52,654 bases of DNA from contig JAUNGG010000027.1 of NCBI GenBank assembly GCA_030524635.1, forward strand, positions 1 to 52,654, in the 5' to 3' direction. How positions within the stretch are numbered: the first letter of the stretch is position 1; every line of letters begins with the position of its first letter. The stretch is from Lachnospiraceae bacterium (GTDB lineage Bacteria; Bacillota; Clostridia; Lachnospirales; Lachnospiraceae). Made by a program: the position numbers and the translations under genes. Shown here piece by piece: positions 34,114 through 43,419 of this stretch. The notes beneath the pieces are model-generated. The model saw nothing but the letters and a program-made list of their open reading frames with translations. It did no database searches and was not told where the DNA came from.

Positions 34114-35031
34114 TTATTCTATATATGGATGGGTTTTCCAGTAATCAGAGGCTACCTGAATAAAGTCCTTTGCTGCGTTATTCAGGTAGTGATTTTGGGC
34201 ATGGACGGCAGCCAGCTCCCAACTGGCGTCTGGTCCAAGGGAAAAGTAGACCACCCGGCTGTCAGGAACGGCATAGGTCCGGGGAATGATCGAGCAGCAC
34301 TGCCCATTGGCGGTCAGCTTTTGCATGGTTCTCATGTGGGTGGATTCGAACAAAAGCCTCGGAGTAAAGCCGGCGGCAGCAAACATACGATCGATTACCT
34401 TTCTCATACCGGAAGAACGCTTTACCAGAGTGAATAAGCAGTCCTGGAAATTACTCAGCGGAATTTCCGGATACTGGTCAGGAGTCAAATCAGCGGAGTA
34501 GGCCAGAGGATGGCTTTTCGGGACGCATAGGTAAAATGGCTCCGTCAGAATATGTTCATATACCAGATGTTTGTATTTCCGTTCATTGATAGTCTGGAAT
34601 CCGATATCGATAGCATTGGATTCGAGTAATCCGATCTGGCTGTCCACATTGGTTTCTACCGGCTGGAAGGTCATATCCGGATATTTGTCATGGATTTGGG
34701 GATAGACAGAGGTGAACATCTGGATTCCCCGCTCCGGCGTCAGGCCGATGGTAACCGTGCCCTTCCATTTTTTTGCCATATCCTGAATCTGATTATAGGT
34801 CTCGCTTTTGATCCACAGGATCTGCTGTGCCCGCTGGACATACAACTTTCCCACATCGGTTAATTCCCAGTGATTTCTTGTCCGGATAAAGATGGGAGCG
34901 CCCAGCTCCTGCTCCAGCTTCAGAAGCTGTTGGTTTAAGGCGGACTGGGTGATATAAAGCTCTTCTGCTGCTCGGGAAATGCTCCGGTGCTTGGCGATGG
35001 TGACAATGTATTCAATTAATTTTGTTTCCAT
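34114..35031 (-). CDS. LysR-family transcriptional regulator
   Basis: A 305-residue protein. The N-terminal winged helix-turn-helix is typical: IVTIAKHRSISRAAEELYIT, then QSALNQQLLKLEQELGAPIF. A periplasmic-binding-like effector domain follows from about residue 90 (GTVTIGLTPERGIQMFTSVY). GAAAGGAGA lies before the ATG. It is divergent from the ABC transporter operon across a 183-base gap holding a promoter and a dyad (35088-35117), the usual layout for a LysR activator and its target. The effector is probably a sugar or its breakdown product, by inference from the neighbours. Confidence 0.92.
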   Translation of the reverse strand: METKLIEYIVTIAKHRSISRAAEELYITQSALNQQLLKLEQELGAPIFIRTRNHWELTDVGKLYVQRAQQILWIKSETYNQIQDMAKKWKGTVTIGLTPERGIQMFTSVYPQIHDKYPDMTFQPVETNVDSQIGLLESNAIDIGFQTINERKYKHLVYEHILTEPFYLCVPKSHPLAYSADLTPDQYPEIPLSNFQDCLFTLVKRSSGMRKVIDRMFAAAGFTPRLLFESTHMRTMQKLTANGQCCSIIPRTYAVPDSRVVYFSLGPDASWELAAVHAQNHYLNNAAKDFIQVASDYWKTHPYIE

Positions 35032-35087
35032 AATAGTCTCCTTTCTGTTGGTTGATTATGGTTAAATTGCACAATGAACTTTAGTAA

Positions 35088-35144
35088 AACTTAATATTAC
35101 TTTATTTTAATTAAGTTGCTTTTTATATAGTTTATTTATATAAT
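35088..35144 (+). promoter_or_regulatory. LysR-type operator dyad and promoter of the ABC-GH43 operon
   Basis: AACTTAAT (35088-35095) and ATTAAGTT (35110-35117) are a perfect 8 bp inverted repeat with a 14-base spacer. TTGCTT (35116-35121) and TATAAT (35139-35144), 17 bases apart, form the promoter. The right arm overlaps the -35 by two bases. The surrounding 100 bases are extremely AT-rich. Confidence 0.65.
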
Positions 35145-35214
35145 AAAAATACATAAAACACAAGAGCAGAAACATAAGAAAATTAAACATTTATTACAAA
35201 AAGGAGAATGCATT

Positions 35215-36624
35215 ATGAAAAAAAGAAAAGCAGCAATGGCAATAGCAGCAGTTATGACAGCAAGCTCCGCATTAAGCGCATGCAGCAGTTCCACCCAGCA
35301 GGAAACCACTGCTGCAGCGGTGCAGGAAACCACGTCCCAGGCTTCATCGGAAGCCATGCCGTCAGGTGAAGAGAAAAATTATCTGAGCACCTTTGATGTA
35401 GCAAATGCAGGAGAGGTAAAGCTGGATGTTATGATCACCTCGTTGGGGGATGCGGACGGAGGACCGTTTTTGCGGGGAGTAATGGAGGATTACATGGCGA
35501 TGTATCCGAATGTTACCTTGAATCCGGTAGAATGTTCCATGAATGATTTGTATACCACACTGATCACCCGGACAACGGCCGGAACCCTGCCGGACATTTT
35601 TACCATGTCTGAGGCATATTCTGCAAATTGCCTGGAAATGGGAATGAGTGTAACGAATCTGCCGGAGCTGCTGGGGCAGGAATACATGGACGGTCTGCTG
35701 GATGTAGCAGTGGAAAATTCCACCGTTGACGGCACCTTTGTATTTATGCCGTGGCAGAACAGTACAACAGCCATGGTATACCGAAAGGATTTATATGAGG
35801 AGAAAGGACTTTCGATTCCAAAGACCTGGGATGAATTCCTGGAAAATGCAAAGGTATTGACAGAGGATCTGGACGGCGATGGAAGGACCGACCGCTACGG
35901 TGCTGTGTTCGCCGGCACGAGAAATGATTCTGCAGAGTCAAGGTTCCAGACCTTTGCACTGACCTTTGGATGTGATTTCGTGACGGATAACGGGGATGGT
36001 ACCTACACCTCCGGATTCGGCACCGAGGAATTTAAGAATGCGATGACGGCATTTGTGGATCTGGCAGCAAATGAAGGGGTAACGCCTCCAGGACTGGTTG
36101 AAACAGGCTATTCTGAGGCTTATACGATGATGGCAGCCGACCAGGCATGTATGTTTTTCAGTGCCTCTAATGTACTTGGGGGAATTTACAATGCTAATCC
36201 GGATATGAAGGGAAAGATGGGAAGCTTTCCGATGCCGACCGTGGAAGGGATCGACCCGGTTACCTCCTTCTCCAGCGTTGGTATGACTATCAGCAATACA
36301 TGCAAGAATCCGGAGGTGGCGGCCGACTTCTTAAAGTACTTAACCAGCGTGGAAAACAGCCTGGCATGGAATGAGGCAACCTGCCGTCTTCCGGTGGTAA
36401 AGAAAGCCCTGGATGCGATCTGCGCCAGTGACGAGGCGTATACCGGCTTTGCCCAGGCGTCCGAGCAGGCAGTGATCTATCCGGCGTTTGCAGGTCTGGC
36501 TGAATTAAGAGATGCCTGCGGCGAGTGCTGGCAGATGGTGGTATCAGAAGGCACGCCGGTTGAGGAAGCAGTGAAAACTGCGGCGGCAAAGGCAGAAGAA
36601 ACGGTAAAATCCTACAGCAAATAA
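35215..36624 (+). CDS. Sugar ABC transporter substrate-binding lipoprotein
   Basis: A 469-residue family 1 extracellular solute-binding protein. A basic signal peptide ends in the lipobox LSAC (Cys22), followed by a Ser/Thr/Gln-rich tether to about residue 60. The binding domain has features of sugar-binding proteins: MYPNVTLNPVECSMNDLYTT, the TWDEFLENAKVL segment and the aromatic YPAFAGLAELRD near the end. It would capture an oligosaccharide outside the membrane and hand it to the two permeases downstream. AAAAAGGAG precedes the ATG. No ATPase gene is in the operon, so a shared MsmX-like ATPase is expected elsewhere. Confidence 0.92.
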   Translation: MKKRKAAMAIAAVMTASSALSACSSSTQQETTAAAVQETTSQASSEAMPSGEEKNYLSTFDVANAGEVKLDVMITSLGDADGGPFLRGVMEDYMAMYPNVTLNPVECSMNDLYTTLITRTTAGTLPDIFTMSEAYSANCLEMGMSVTNLPELLGQEYMDGLLDVAVENSTVDGTFVFMPWQNSTTAMVYRKDLYEEKGLSIPKTWDEFLENAKVLTEDLDGDGRTDRYGAVFAGTRNDSAESRFQTFALTFGCDFVTDNGDGTYTSGFGTEEFKNAMTAFVDLAANEGVTPPGLVETGYSEAYTMMAADQACMFFSASNVLGGIYNANPDMKGKMGSFPMPTVEGIDPVTSFSSVGMTISNTCKNPEVAADFLKYLTSVENSLAWNEATCRLPVVKKALDAICASDEAYTGFAQASEQAVIYPAFAGLAELRDACGECWQMVVSEGTPVEEAVKTAAAKAEETVKSYSK

Positions 36625-36669
36625 GCTGGCTGCAGCATGCCGCTGCGAAATTATAAGAAAGCATCTGAC

Positions 36670-36723
36670 AGAAGGAGCTGGGCAGAATCCGGGAACAGGT
36701 TTGGGAATGCGTCAGCTCCTTCT
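36670..36723 (+). promoter_or_regulatory. Stem-loop between binding-protein and permease genes
   Basis: AGAAGGAGCTG (36670-36680) pairs perfectly with CAGCTCCTTCT (36713-36723) across a 32-base loop. There is no T-run. Such hairpins often stabilise the upstream message or reduce read-through, keeping the binding protein in excess over the permeases. Confidence 0.6.
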
Positions 36724-36744
36724 TCCTGAAATGGAGGTAAGATT

Positions 36745-37638
36745 TTGAAAGATAACACAAGAAATGTAAGCAGAAACCGTATCAAGTCCATGCTTACTCC
36801 ATACGGGTTTATCACGCCGGCATGCCTGACCATCTTGCTTCTTGTGGTGTATCCCATCTTATATGGAATTTATATTAGTTTTTTTGATACCAATCTTGTG
36901 AATAAATGGGATTTCGTAGGACTCCGCTATTATATCCAGTCGTTAACGGATTCCTCCTTTCTTCACAGCTTATGGAAAACCGTTGTCTTTACCGTGACGG
37001 TAGTAAGCGGTCATTTTGTTTTCGGATTTATTTTTGCATCCATTTTGAATATGAAGATTAAGCTGCGAACAATCTTCAGAGGGATCTTGATCCTTCCGTG
37101 GCTGTTTCCCGATGTGGTAATTGCGTATTTGTTTAAATGGATTTTAAATACGCAGAGCGGCATTGTGAATGAGCTGCTGATTCATTTCGGGCTGATTTCC
37201 GAACCGGTAGGATGGCTCAGTACTTCCGCAACTGCTTTTCCATGTGTGATCCTGATCTGTATCTGGAAGGGCTATCCTCTTGTGATGGTGCAGATTCTGG
37301 CAGGAATCCAGACGATTTCTTCTGATCTGTACGAGGCGGCCGAAATCGATGGCGCCAGCGGCTGGCAGAGATTTGTCTATATTACCATTCCGGCATTGAA
37401 GCCGATTCTGACCACCATTTTGATTCTGGATACGGTATGGGTATTTAAGCAGTTTACTATGATCTGGCTGCTGACAGCCGGCGGTCCGGGAAGCTCAACC
37501 ATGGTATCTGCCATTGAGATCTATAAGAATGCCTTCTCCTATTTTAAGTATGGATTGGCATCGGCCCAGTCCGTGTATATTCTGATTATTTGTTACCTGA
37601 TCGGCGTTGTATTTAGGAGGTTGCTGCGAGATGACTAA
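36745..37638 (+). CDS. Sugar ABC transporter permease (MalF/UgpA type)
   Basis: A 297-residue membrane protein with about six membrane segments (the first is ITPACLTILLLVVYPILYGI). The conserved permease loop reads YEAAEIDGASGWQRFVYITI, matching EAA-x3-G-x9-I-x-LP, which contacts the ATPase. Translation starts at TTG (36745) after GGAGGT with a 6-base spacing. It overlaps the next permease by 8 bases. Confidence 0.93.
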   Translation: MKDNTRNVSRNRIKSMLTPYGFITPACLTILLLVVYPILYGIYISFFDTNLVNKWDFVGLRYYIQSLTDSSFLHSLWKTVVFTVTVVSGHFVFGFIFASILNMKIKLRTIFRGILILPWLFPDVVIAYLFKWILNTQSGIVNELLIHFGLISEPVGWLSTSATAFPCVILICIWKGYPLVMVQILAGIQTISSDLYEAAEIDGASGWQRFVYITIPALKPILTTILILDTVWVFKQFTMIWLLTAGGPGSSTMVSAIEIYKNAFSYFKYGLASAQSVYILIICYLIGVVFRRLLRDD

Positions 37639-38473
37639 GAAAAGTAAAAACAGATTGACTTTGACGATAGGCTACCTGATCTTGGTAATCGGCTGCCTTG
37701 CCGTTCTGCTTCCTCTGTCCTGGATGGTGATCACATCTCTGAAGTCCATGACAGATATTACCCTCTCAAAGGGCTTGGAACTGTTTCCTTCCGGCCCTAC
37801 CCTGGAAAACTTCTCTAATATATGGAAAGAATACCCCATTGCGGTCTACATCAAAAACAGTGCGATTGCAGTAGGCGGTTCCACGATCTTCGGCGTGATC
37901 TGTGCCTCGCTTTGCGGCTATGGGCTTTCCCGGTATGAGTTTAAGGGGAAGGCATTTATCTTAAGCTTTCTTTTGGTGACGCAAATGTTTCCGGCTGTTA
38001 TGAAGATCATTCCATATTACAAGATCCTGACCAGCATTCATTTAAATAATACCAGGATCGGACTGCTGATCGTATATGCATCCTTCAGCATTCCCTTCTG
38101 TACCTGGATGATGTACGGCTATTTTAAAAGTATTCCTACAGGCCTTGATGAGGCTGCCAGAGTAGACGGCAGCAGCGCGTTCCACACCTTCTACCGGATC
38201 ATCCTTCCGCTGGCCCTTCCAGGGCTGGTTGCCACGGTCATTTATGCATTCCTTCAGAACTGGAATGAATATATGTTTGCATCAGTGTTAATGTCGGCTG
38301 AAGAGAAAAAGACGATCACCTATGCCATCAGCACAATGGCAGACTCTTACCGGATCCAGTGGAATTACCTGATGTGTGCAGCCATTATCTCAAGTGTTCC
38401 AACACTTGCAATCTTTGTGGTGCTGCAGAAGCATTTGATCGCCGGTATGACATCCGGTGCAGTGAAAGAATAA
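37631..38473 (+). CDS. Sugar ABC transporter permease (MalG/UgpE type)
   Basis: From the ATG at 37631 the product is 280 aa (MTKKSKNRLTLTIGYLILVI). AGGAGG lies upstream, inside the end of the first permease. The EAA loop reads LDEAARVDGSSAFHTFYRII. Six membrane segments are expected. With the first permease it forms the transmembrane channel. An in-frame start at 37607 would lie before the ribosome site and is rejected. Confidence 0.93.
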   Translation: MTKKSKNRLTLTIGYLILVIGCLAVLLPLSWMVITSLKSMTDITLSKGLELFPSGPTLENFSNIWKEYPIAVYIKNSAIAVGGSTIFGVICASLCGYGLSRYEFKGKAFILSFLLVTQMFPAVMKIIPYYKILTSIHLNNTRIGLLIVYASFSIPFCTWMMYGYFKSIPTGLDEAARVDGSSAFHTFYRIILPLALPGLVATVIYAFLQNWNEYMFASVLMSAEEKKTITYAISTMADSYRIQWNYLMCAAIISSVPTLAIFVVLQKHLIAGMTSGAVKE

Positions 38474-38493
38474 AGTAACAGAGGTGTTTCGAT

Positions 38494-40140
38494 ATGCGAA
38501 ATCAAACATTTCACAATCCAGTGATAAAGGGCGGTTATCCGGACCCATCGATCTGCAGAGTAGGAGAAATCTACTATATGGTGGCATCCTCCTTCAGTTA
38601 CTTTCCGGCGCTTCCGATTTTCCGGAGCCGGGATCTGGTTCATTGGGAGCAGATCGGCAACGGGATCTCCAGACCGGAACAGATTGATTTTAAAAACTGC
38701 GACAGCTCGGAAGGGCTGTGGGCGGCAACGATCCGCTATGACAACGGTACCTTTTATATCATCAATACGCTGGATGTAGAAGGACGGCTTTATCGGTATA
38801 ATTTTATCATTACAGCGAAGGATCCGGCTGGGGAGTGGTCGGATGCGGTGATTATCCAGGAGGCCGATGGCATTGATCCATCCCTTTACTTCGATGAAGA
38901 CGGCAGGATGTGGTACTGCAGCAATATGGTCCCGGAGGATTTAAAATATCCGGAGCAGAAAATGATCTATATGTGTGAGCTGGATCGTGAAACCTTCCAG
39001 ATCATCGGGGAACGCCATATTCTGTTTGACGGAAATACGGATCACAGTTTTTATATGGAAGGTCCTCATGTCTATCGGATCGATGGAACCTATTACCTGA
39101 TGACGGCCTGCGGAGGAACCCAGACCAATCACTGCATTCATATGGCAAGAAGCAGAAATCTTCTGGGGCCATATGAGCCATGTCCAAGAAATCCGATCGT
39201 GACCAATCGAAACCTAAGGCTGATCAATCAGCTTGGAGTGGCCGTGACCGGGCATGGGGATCTGGTTCAGACCCAGAATGGTGAATGGTATATGGCGCTT
39301 CTGGGAATTCGGCCTTATGAACGGGAGATTGCGAATTATGACCAGTATCTTCCCAGAAAGTGGATCCGCACACCAGACCGGAACCGGAATGCACAGTTTA
39401 ATCTGGGCAGAGAGATCTTCATCGTGCCGATTGCCTGGGATTATGACGGGTGGCCGCTGGTGGATAATCACAATGGCATGGTCAATCTGGTGGAGAGAAG
39501 GCCCAACCTGCCCCAGCACCGCCCCCCGCTGCACAGCCGGGTGGACAATTTTGAAGAGGAAACCTTGGACATGATCTGGTGCATGAGGCGGCCTCCTAAG
39601 GAACGATTTTATTCACTGACGGAGCGGAGAGGATATTTAAGGCTTCAGCTGCTCCCGGTTTCTGTGGGGGACGTTGAGACGCCGGCAATGCTGGTACGCC
39701 GGCAGCAGCACTATGATTTTCAGGCTGCCGCAGCTATGGAATTTGAACCGGAGCATGACGGAGAAGAGGCTGGGATTGTATTAACACAGAATGAGAGATA
39801 TTCCTTCCTTCTGGTAAAGCAGATGTACGAGGGTAGAAAAGAGGTTGCCTGTTACCGGATTGTAAACGGGAAACGATGCCTGATTCGGTCAGAAGAAATC
39901 GGAGAGGGAAGGCTGTATCTGTTCGCAGAAGGCGAAGAGGGAATTTATCACTTCTATTATGGAAAGAATGAAAGAGAAATGATCCCCATTGCACAGAATG
40001 AAGACGGAATCATTCTCAGCACTGTGGTAGCAGATGGTTTTGTGGGAACCTATCTGGGAATGTATGGATCCTCCAATCACAGAGCGTCAAAAAATTTTGC
40101 TGATTTTGACTGGTTCCGGTATGAAGTAATTGAGGAATAA
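38494..40140 (+). CDS. Glycoside hydrolase family 43, beta-xylosidase type
   Basis: A 548-residue enzyme without a signal peptide, so cytoplasmic. The five-bladed propeller domain shows the GH43 triad: the Asp of GGYPDPSIC (base), the Asp of ADGIDPSLYFDEDGRMWY (pKa modulator) and the Glu of FYMEGPHVYR (acid). The C-terminal 200 residues form the beta-sandwich typical of xylan 1,4-beta-xylosidases (VDNFEEETLDMIWCMRRPPK onward). It should release xylose, or possibly arabinose, from oligosaccharides brought in by the ABC transporter just upstream. The spacing of 20 bases to the permease gene and the shared strand indicate one operon. A strong terminator follows. Confidence 0.92.
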   Translation: MRNQTFHNPVIKGGYPDPSICRVGEIYYMVASSFSYFPALPIFRSRDLVHWEQIGNGISRPEQIDFKNCDSSEGLWAATIRYDNGTFYIINTLDVEGRLYRYNFIITAKDPAGEWSDAVIIQEADGIDPSLYFDEDGRMWYCSNMVPEDLKYPEQKMIYMCELDRETFQIIGERHILFDGNTDHSFYMEGPHVYRIDGTYYLMTACGGTQTNHCIHMARSRNLLGPYEPCPRNPIVTNRNLRLINQLGVAVTGHGDLVQTQNGEWYMALLGIRPYEREIANYDQYLPRKWIRTPDRNRNAQFNLGREIFIVPIAWDYDGWPLVDNHNGMVNLVERRPNLPQHRPPLHSRVDNFEEETLDMIWCMRRPPKERFYSLTERRGYLRLQLLPVSVGDVETPAMLVRRQQHYDFQAAAAMEFEPEHDGEEAGIVLTQNERYSFLLVKQMYEGRKEVACYRIVNGKRCLIRSEEIGEGRLYLFAEGEEGIYHFYYGKNEREMIPIAQNEDGIILSTVVADGFVGTYLGMYGSSNHRASKNFADFDWFRYEVIEE

Positions 40141-40150
40141 TTTGTAATTT

Positions 40151-40180
40151 ACAAAAAAGGAGCATGGCTCCTTTTTTTGT
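40151..40180 (+). terminator. Terminator of the ABC-GH43 operon
   Basis: ACAAAAAAGGAGC (40151-40163) pairs with GCTCCTTTTTTTGT (40167-40180) around a three-base loop, ending in a T-run. Confidence 0.9.
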
Positions 40181-40241
40181 GTTTCTGCGGACCGGTTCGT
40201 TCCCAGGAAACCGGTAAATCGTAACCGGGATGGAGCTGAAA

Positions 40242-40263
40242 TCTGTGAAATGTCTGTGAAATA
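40242..40263 (+). promoter_or_regulatory. Direct repeat with 11 bp period, possible OmpR-type site
   Basis: TCTGTGAAATG (40242-40252) is followed directly by TCTGTGAAATA (40253-40263), identical at 10 of 11 positions. OmpR/PhoB regulators bind direct repeats with a period near 11 bp. The site lies about 150 bases before the response regulator gene. No convincing -35/-10 pair was seen in the rest of the gap. Confidence 0.45.
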
Positions 40264-40414
40264 GTAGAAAACCACTTCAAAAGCTGTTAAAATAACATCG
40301 TGAGAGATTGATTACATGCACAAAGCGGACAATGATCGGCCTAATGTGCTGCTTGGCTGAATGTAAGCGAGATAGTACACCAGTCCGAGGGATAGAAAGT
40401 GAGATGTTGTATTT

Positions 40415-41101
40415 ATGGAAGCAGGAAAGTCATTAAAGATTTTAATGGTAGACGATGAAGCCAGAATGCGGAAGCTGGTAAAGGATTTTTTGACCATCAA
40501 GGGCTTTCAGGTCATAGAAGCTGCCGACGGCGAGGAGGCAGTTGATCTGTTTTTTAATCAGAAGGACATTGCTCTGATCCTTTTGGATGTGATGATGCCG
40601 AAAATGGATGGCTGGGAGGTCTGCAAGACCATCCGGAAGTTTTCACGGGTTCCCATTATCATGCTGACAGCCAGAGGCGAGGAGCGGGATGAACTTCAGG
40701 GCTTTGAGCTGGGGGTGGATGAGTATATTTCTAAGCCCTTCAGCCCCAAGATCCTGGTGGCCCGGGTGGAGGCGATCCTTCGGAGAACCAATGGCATCAG
40801 CACAGACACCACCGAGGTAGGCGGTATCTGCATCGACAAGGCAGCCAGGCAGGTAACTATAGACGGCCAGCCGGTGGATTTAAGCTACAAGGAATTTGAA
40901 CTGCTGAATTATTTTATTGAGAATCAGGGGCTGGCTCTTTCCAGGGAAAAGATCTTAAATAATGTGTGGAATTACGATTATTTTGGCGATGCCAGAACCA
41001 TTGACACCCATGTGAAGAAGCTGCGGAGCAAGCTGGGGGCGAAGGGCGAGTATATCAAGACCATCTGGGGAATGGGTTATAAGTTTGAGGTGGATGCATG
41101 A
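40415..41101 (+). CDS. OmpR/PhoB-family response regulator
   Basis: A 228-residue protein. The receiver domain has the acidic pair in MVDDEA (D13, D14), the phosphorylation site Asp58 in LILLDVMMPKMDG, and the conserved Lys in YISKPFSPK. The C-terminal winged helix (LSYKEFELLNYFIENQGLAL, then DARTIDTHVKKLRSKLG) binds DNA. The ribosome site is weak (GAAAGTGAG 13-21 bases upstream). The stop overlaps the kinase start by 4 bases, so the pair is co-translated. Confidence 0.95.
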   Translation: MEAGKSLKILMVDDEARMRKLVKDFLTIKGFQVIEAADGEEAVDLFFNQKDIALILLDVMMPKMDGWEVCKTIRKFSRVPIIMLTARGEERDELQGFELGVDEYISKPFSPKILVARVEAILRRTNGISTDTTEVGGICIDKAARQVTIDGQPVDLSYKEFELLNYFIENQGLALSREKILNNVWNYDYFGDARTIDTHVKKLRSKLGAKGEYIKTIWGMGYKFEVDA

Positions 41102-42669
41102 AACGGATGAAAAATTCCATCCGCCTGCGATTTACTCTGATCTTTATCGGGCTGATGGCGGCCGCCCTGGTCTGCCTCTGGGGAATTAACAACTGGTGTC
41201 TGGAACGGTTTTACATGAGCGAGAAGGTAAAGGCCCTGGAGATGGCCTATGAACAGGTAGACACCCTTCTTCAGGAAGAAAAGAAGGCGGGGAGAAACAT
41301 TGCAGAGGAGTTTAAGCGGCTGGATGAATTGATGCGAAGCGGTCAGGGGGCGAATATAGAAGACAATTCTATCGTCCGCCTGGTTCGGGATTTGAATGAG
41401 AAATCCAATATCACCATATTGATCATGGACAGTGCCAATGGGACTCTGATCTCCTCGGAGCGGAAAGGGGATTACTTAAGCGAGCGTTTCCTGCGGAATA
41501 TTCTGGGGCAGAATAACCGGCCCTATAAGATTGTGTCCGAAACGGAAAATTATACCATTCAGCAAAGCTTCGATCCGCGTCTGAAGTCCTATTATCTGGA
41601 AAGCTGGGGATTTCTCTCCGATGACAGCACCAGCTTTATCATGTCCATGCCGGTTGCCAGCATTCGGGAGAGCGCGGCGCTTTCCAACCGCTTCCTGGCT
41701 TATGTGGGACTGATCGTGCTGGCAGGCGGCAGTGTGCTGATCTACTTCACCACAAGGACCATCATTTCTCCCATTCTGTCCCTGACGGAGATCTCGGAGC
41801 GTATGAGCAATCTGGATTTTGATGCCCATTACGATGGCACCGCTTCCGATGAGATCGGTGTGCTGGGTCACAGCATGAATGCTTTGTCTGACCGGCTGAA
41901 GGAGACCATCGGAGAGCTGAAGACAGCCAATCTTAAGCTTCAGCAGGATATTGAGGAGAAGATCCAGATCGACGAGATGCGGAAGGAGTTTATTGCCAAT
42001 GTTTCCCACGAGTTAAAGACCCCCATCGCCCTGATCCAGGGGTATGCGGAAGGGCTGACGGAAGGAATGGCGGAGGATCCGGAAAGCAGGGATTACTACT
42101 GCGAGGTTATTATGGATGAAGCCAATAAGATGAATAAGATGGTAAAGCAGCTTCTGACTTTAAGCGCCCTGGAATCAGGCCGGGATGCTCCGGTGATGGA
42201 GCGGTTTGATTTAACAGAGCTAATCCGGGGGGTTTTGACCTCCGCCCAGATCATGATTGAGCAGAAGCAGGCAGAGGTAGTCTTCGACCAGTCCAACCCC
42301 TGCTATGTGTGGGCGGACGAGTTTAAGATCGAAGAGGTGGTGACCAATTATCTGAATAATGCCCTGAACCATGTAGACGGTGAGCGGCGGATCCAGATTC
42401 GGATGATTCCTCAGGAGAAGGAGGTGCTGGTCAGCGTCTTTAATACCGGAAACCATATCCCAGAGGAGGATCTGCCCAACCTGTGGACGAAGTTTTACAA
42501 GGTGGACAAGGCCAGGACCAGGGCCTACGGCGGCAGCGGCATTGGCCTTTCCATTGTAAAGGCAATCATGGATTCTCACCAAAAGCAGTGCGGCGTGGAG
42601 AATGTGGAAGGCGGTGTCACATTCTGGTTTACTCTGGAAGCGGGAACGGAGATGATTCAGGAAAGATAA
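41098..42669 (+). CDS. Sensor histidine kinase
   Basis: A 523-residue membrane kinase. The first membrane segment is about residues 12-30 (FTLIFIGLMAAALVCLWGI), followed by an outside sensor of about 165 residues. The second segment is about 201-217 (YVGLIVLAGGSVLIYF). HAMP follows, then a dimerisation helix with the phospho-acceptor His304 in ANVSHELKTP. The ATPase domain has the N box NNALNHVDG and the G box GGSGIGLSIVKAIM. It should phosphorylate the adjacent regulator. The layout is like WalK/PhoR/CssS kinases but there is no PAS domain to name it. The signal is unknown. Confidence 0.95.
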   Translation: MKRMKNSIRLRFTLIFIGLMAAALVCLWGINNWCLERFYMSEKVKALEMAYEQVDTLLQEEKKAGRNIAEEFKRLDELMRSGQGANIEDNSIVRLVRDLNEKSNITILIMDSANGTLISSERKGDYLSERFLRNILGQNNRPYKIVSETENYTIQQSFDPRLKSYYLESWGFLSDDSTSFIMSMPVASIRESAALSNRFLAYVGLIVLAGGSVLIYFTTRTIISPILSLTEISERMSNLDFDAHYDGTASDEIGVLGHSMNALSDRLKETIGELKTANLKLQQDIEEKIQIDEMRKEFIANVSHELKTPIALIQGYAEGLTEGMAEDPESRDYYCEVIMDEANKMNKMVKQLLTLSALESGRDAPVMERFDLTELIRGVLTSAQIMIEQKQAEVVFDQSNPCYVWADEFKIEEVVTNYLNNALNHVDGERRIQIRMIPQEKEVLVSVFNTGNHIPEEDLPNLWTKFYKVDKARTRAYGGSGIGLSIVKAIMDSHQKQCGVENVEGGVTFWFTLEAGTEMIQER

Positions 42670-42686
42670 GATGCTTGAAAGCAATT

Positions 42687-42730
42687 AAAAGTTCGATCTT
42701 CGGGAAGTGCCTTAAGATCGAACTTTTTGT
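42687..42730. terminator. Bidirectional terminator
   Basis: AAAAGTTCGATCTT (42687-42700) pairs perfectly with AAGATCGAACTTTT (42714-42727), a 14 bp stem with A and T flanks. It separates the kinase gene from the convergent transaldolase gene, whose stop is 10 bases away. Confidence 0.9.
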
Positions 42731-42736
42731 TATAGC

Positions 42737-43390
42737 TTATTCACCGAACACAGCCTTGTAATCTGCCTGGAATTTCTCGATTCCGGCAGTGGTCAGAGGA
42801 TGCCTGGTCATCTGCTCGATTACCTTGTAAGGCACGGTTGCAATATCAGCGCCTGCCTTTGCGCAGTCGATCACATGGATTGGATTGCGGACGCTGGCTG
42901 CGATGATCTGGGTCTTGATGTCATGCATCTGGAAGATCTCGGTGATATCCTCGATCAGGTCGATGCCCGGCATGGAAATGTCATCCAGACGTCCCAGGAA
43001 TGGGGATACATAGGCTGCGCCTGCCCGTGCTGCCAGCAGTGCCTGAGCAGCGGTGAAAACTAAGGTGACATTGGTCTTGATGCCTTCCGCAGCCAGGGCC
43101 TTGGTTGCCTTTAAGCCCTCTACGGTCATTGGAATCTTAACAACCATGTTGGGATGAATCGCAGCGATCTCACGCCCTTCTGCAATCATACCCTCTGCAT
43201 CTGTGGTAGTAGCCTTTACCTCGCCGCTGATGGGGCCATCTACGATGGAAGTGATTTCTGCAATTACCTCCTTGAAATCCCGTCCCTCTTTGGCAATCAG
43301 GGATGGGTTGGTGGTTACGCCGCAGATCACGCCCATATCATTTGCTTTTCTGATATCTTCTACATTTGCAGTATCTACGAAAAATCTCAT
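42737..43390 (-). CDS. Transaldolase / fructose-6-phosphate aldolase-like, copy 1
   Basis: From the ATG at 43390 (AAAGGAGATC ribosome site) the product is 217 aa, the length of the TalC/FSA subfamily. [20 protein letters not shown] is the typical start, [10 protein letters not shown] holds the Schiff-base Lys, and [18 protein letters not shown] and [11 protein letters not shown] are conserved core strands. It transfers dihydroxyacetone units between sugar phosphates in the pentose phosphate pathway. FSA and transaldolase cannot be told apart safely here. It is the last gene of the tkt-araC-xylB-isomerase run. A second copy at 51163 differs at about 12 of 217 residues. An upstream extension of the frame reads through a 24 bp tandem repeat and is rejected. 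Confidence 0.92.
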   Translation of the reverse strand: MRFFVDTANVEDIRKANDMGVICGVTTNPSLIAKEGRDFKEVIAEITSIVDGPISGEVKATTTDAEGMIAEGREIAAIHPNMVVKIPMTVEGLKATKALAAEGIKTNVTLVFTAAQALLAARAGAAYVSPFLGRLDDISMPGIDLIEDITEIFQMHDIKTQIIAASVRNPIHVIDCAKAGADIATVPYKVIEQMTRHPLTTAGIEKFQADYKAVFGE

Positions 43391-43419
43391 AATCGATCTC
43401 CTTTTTTTATGAATTGCTA

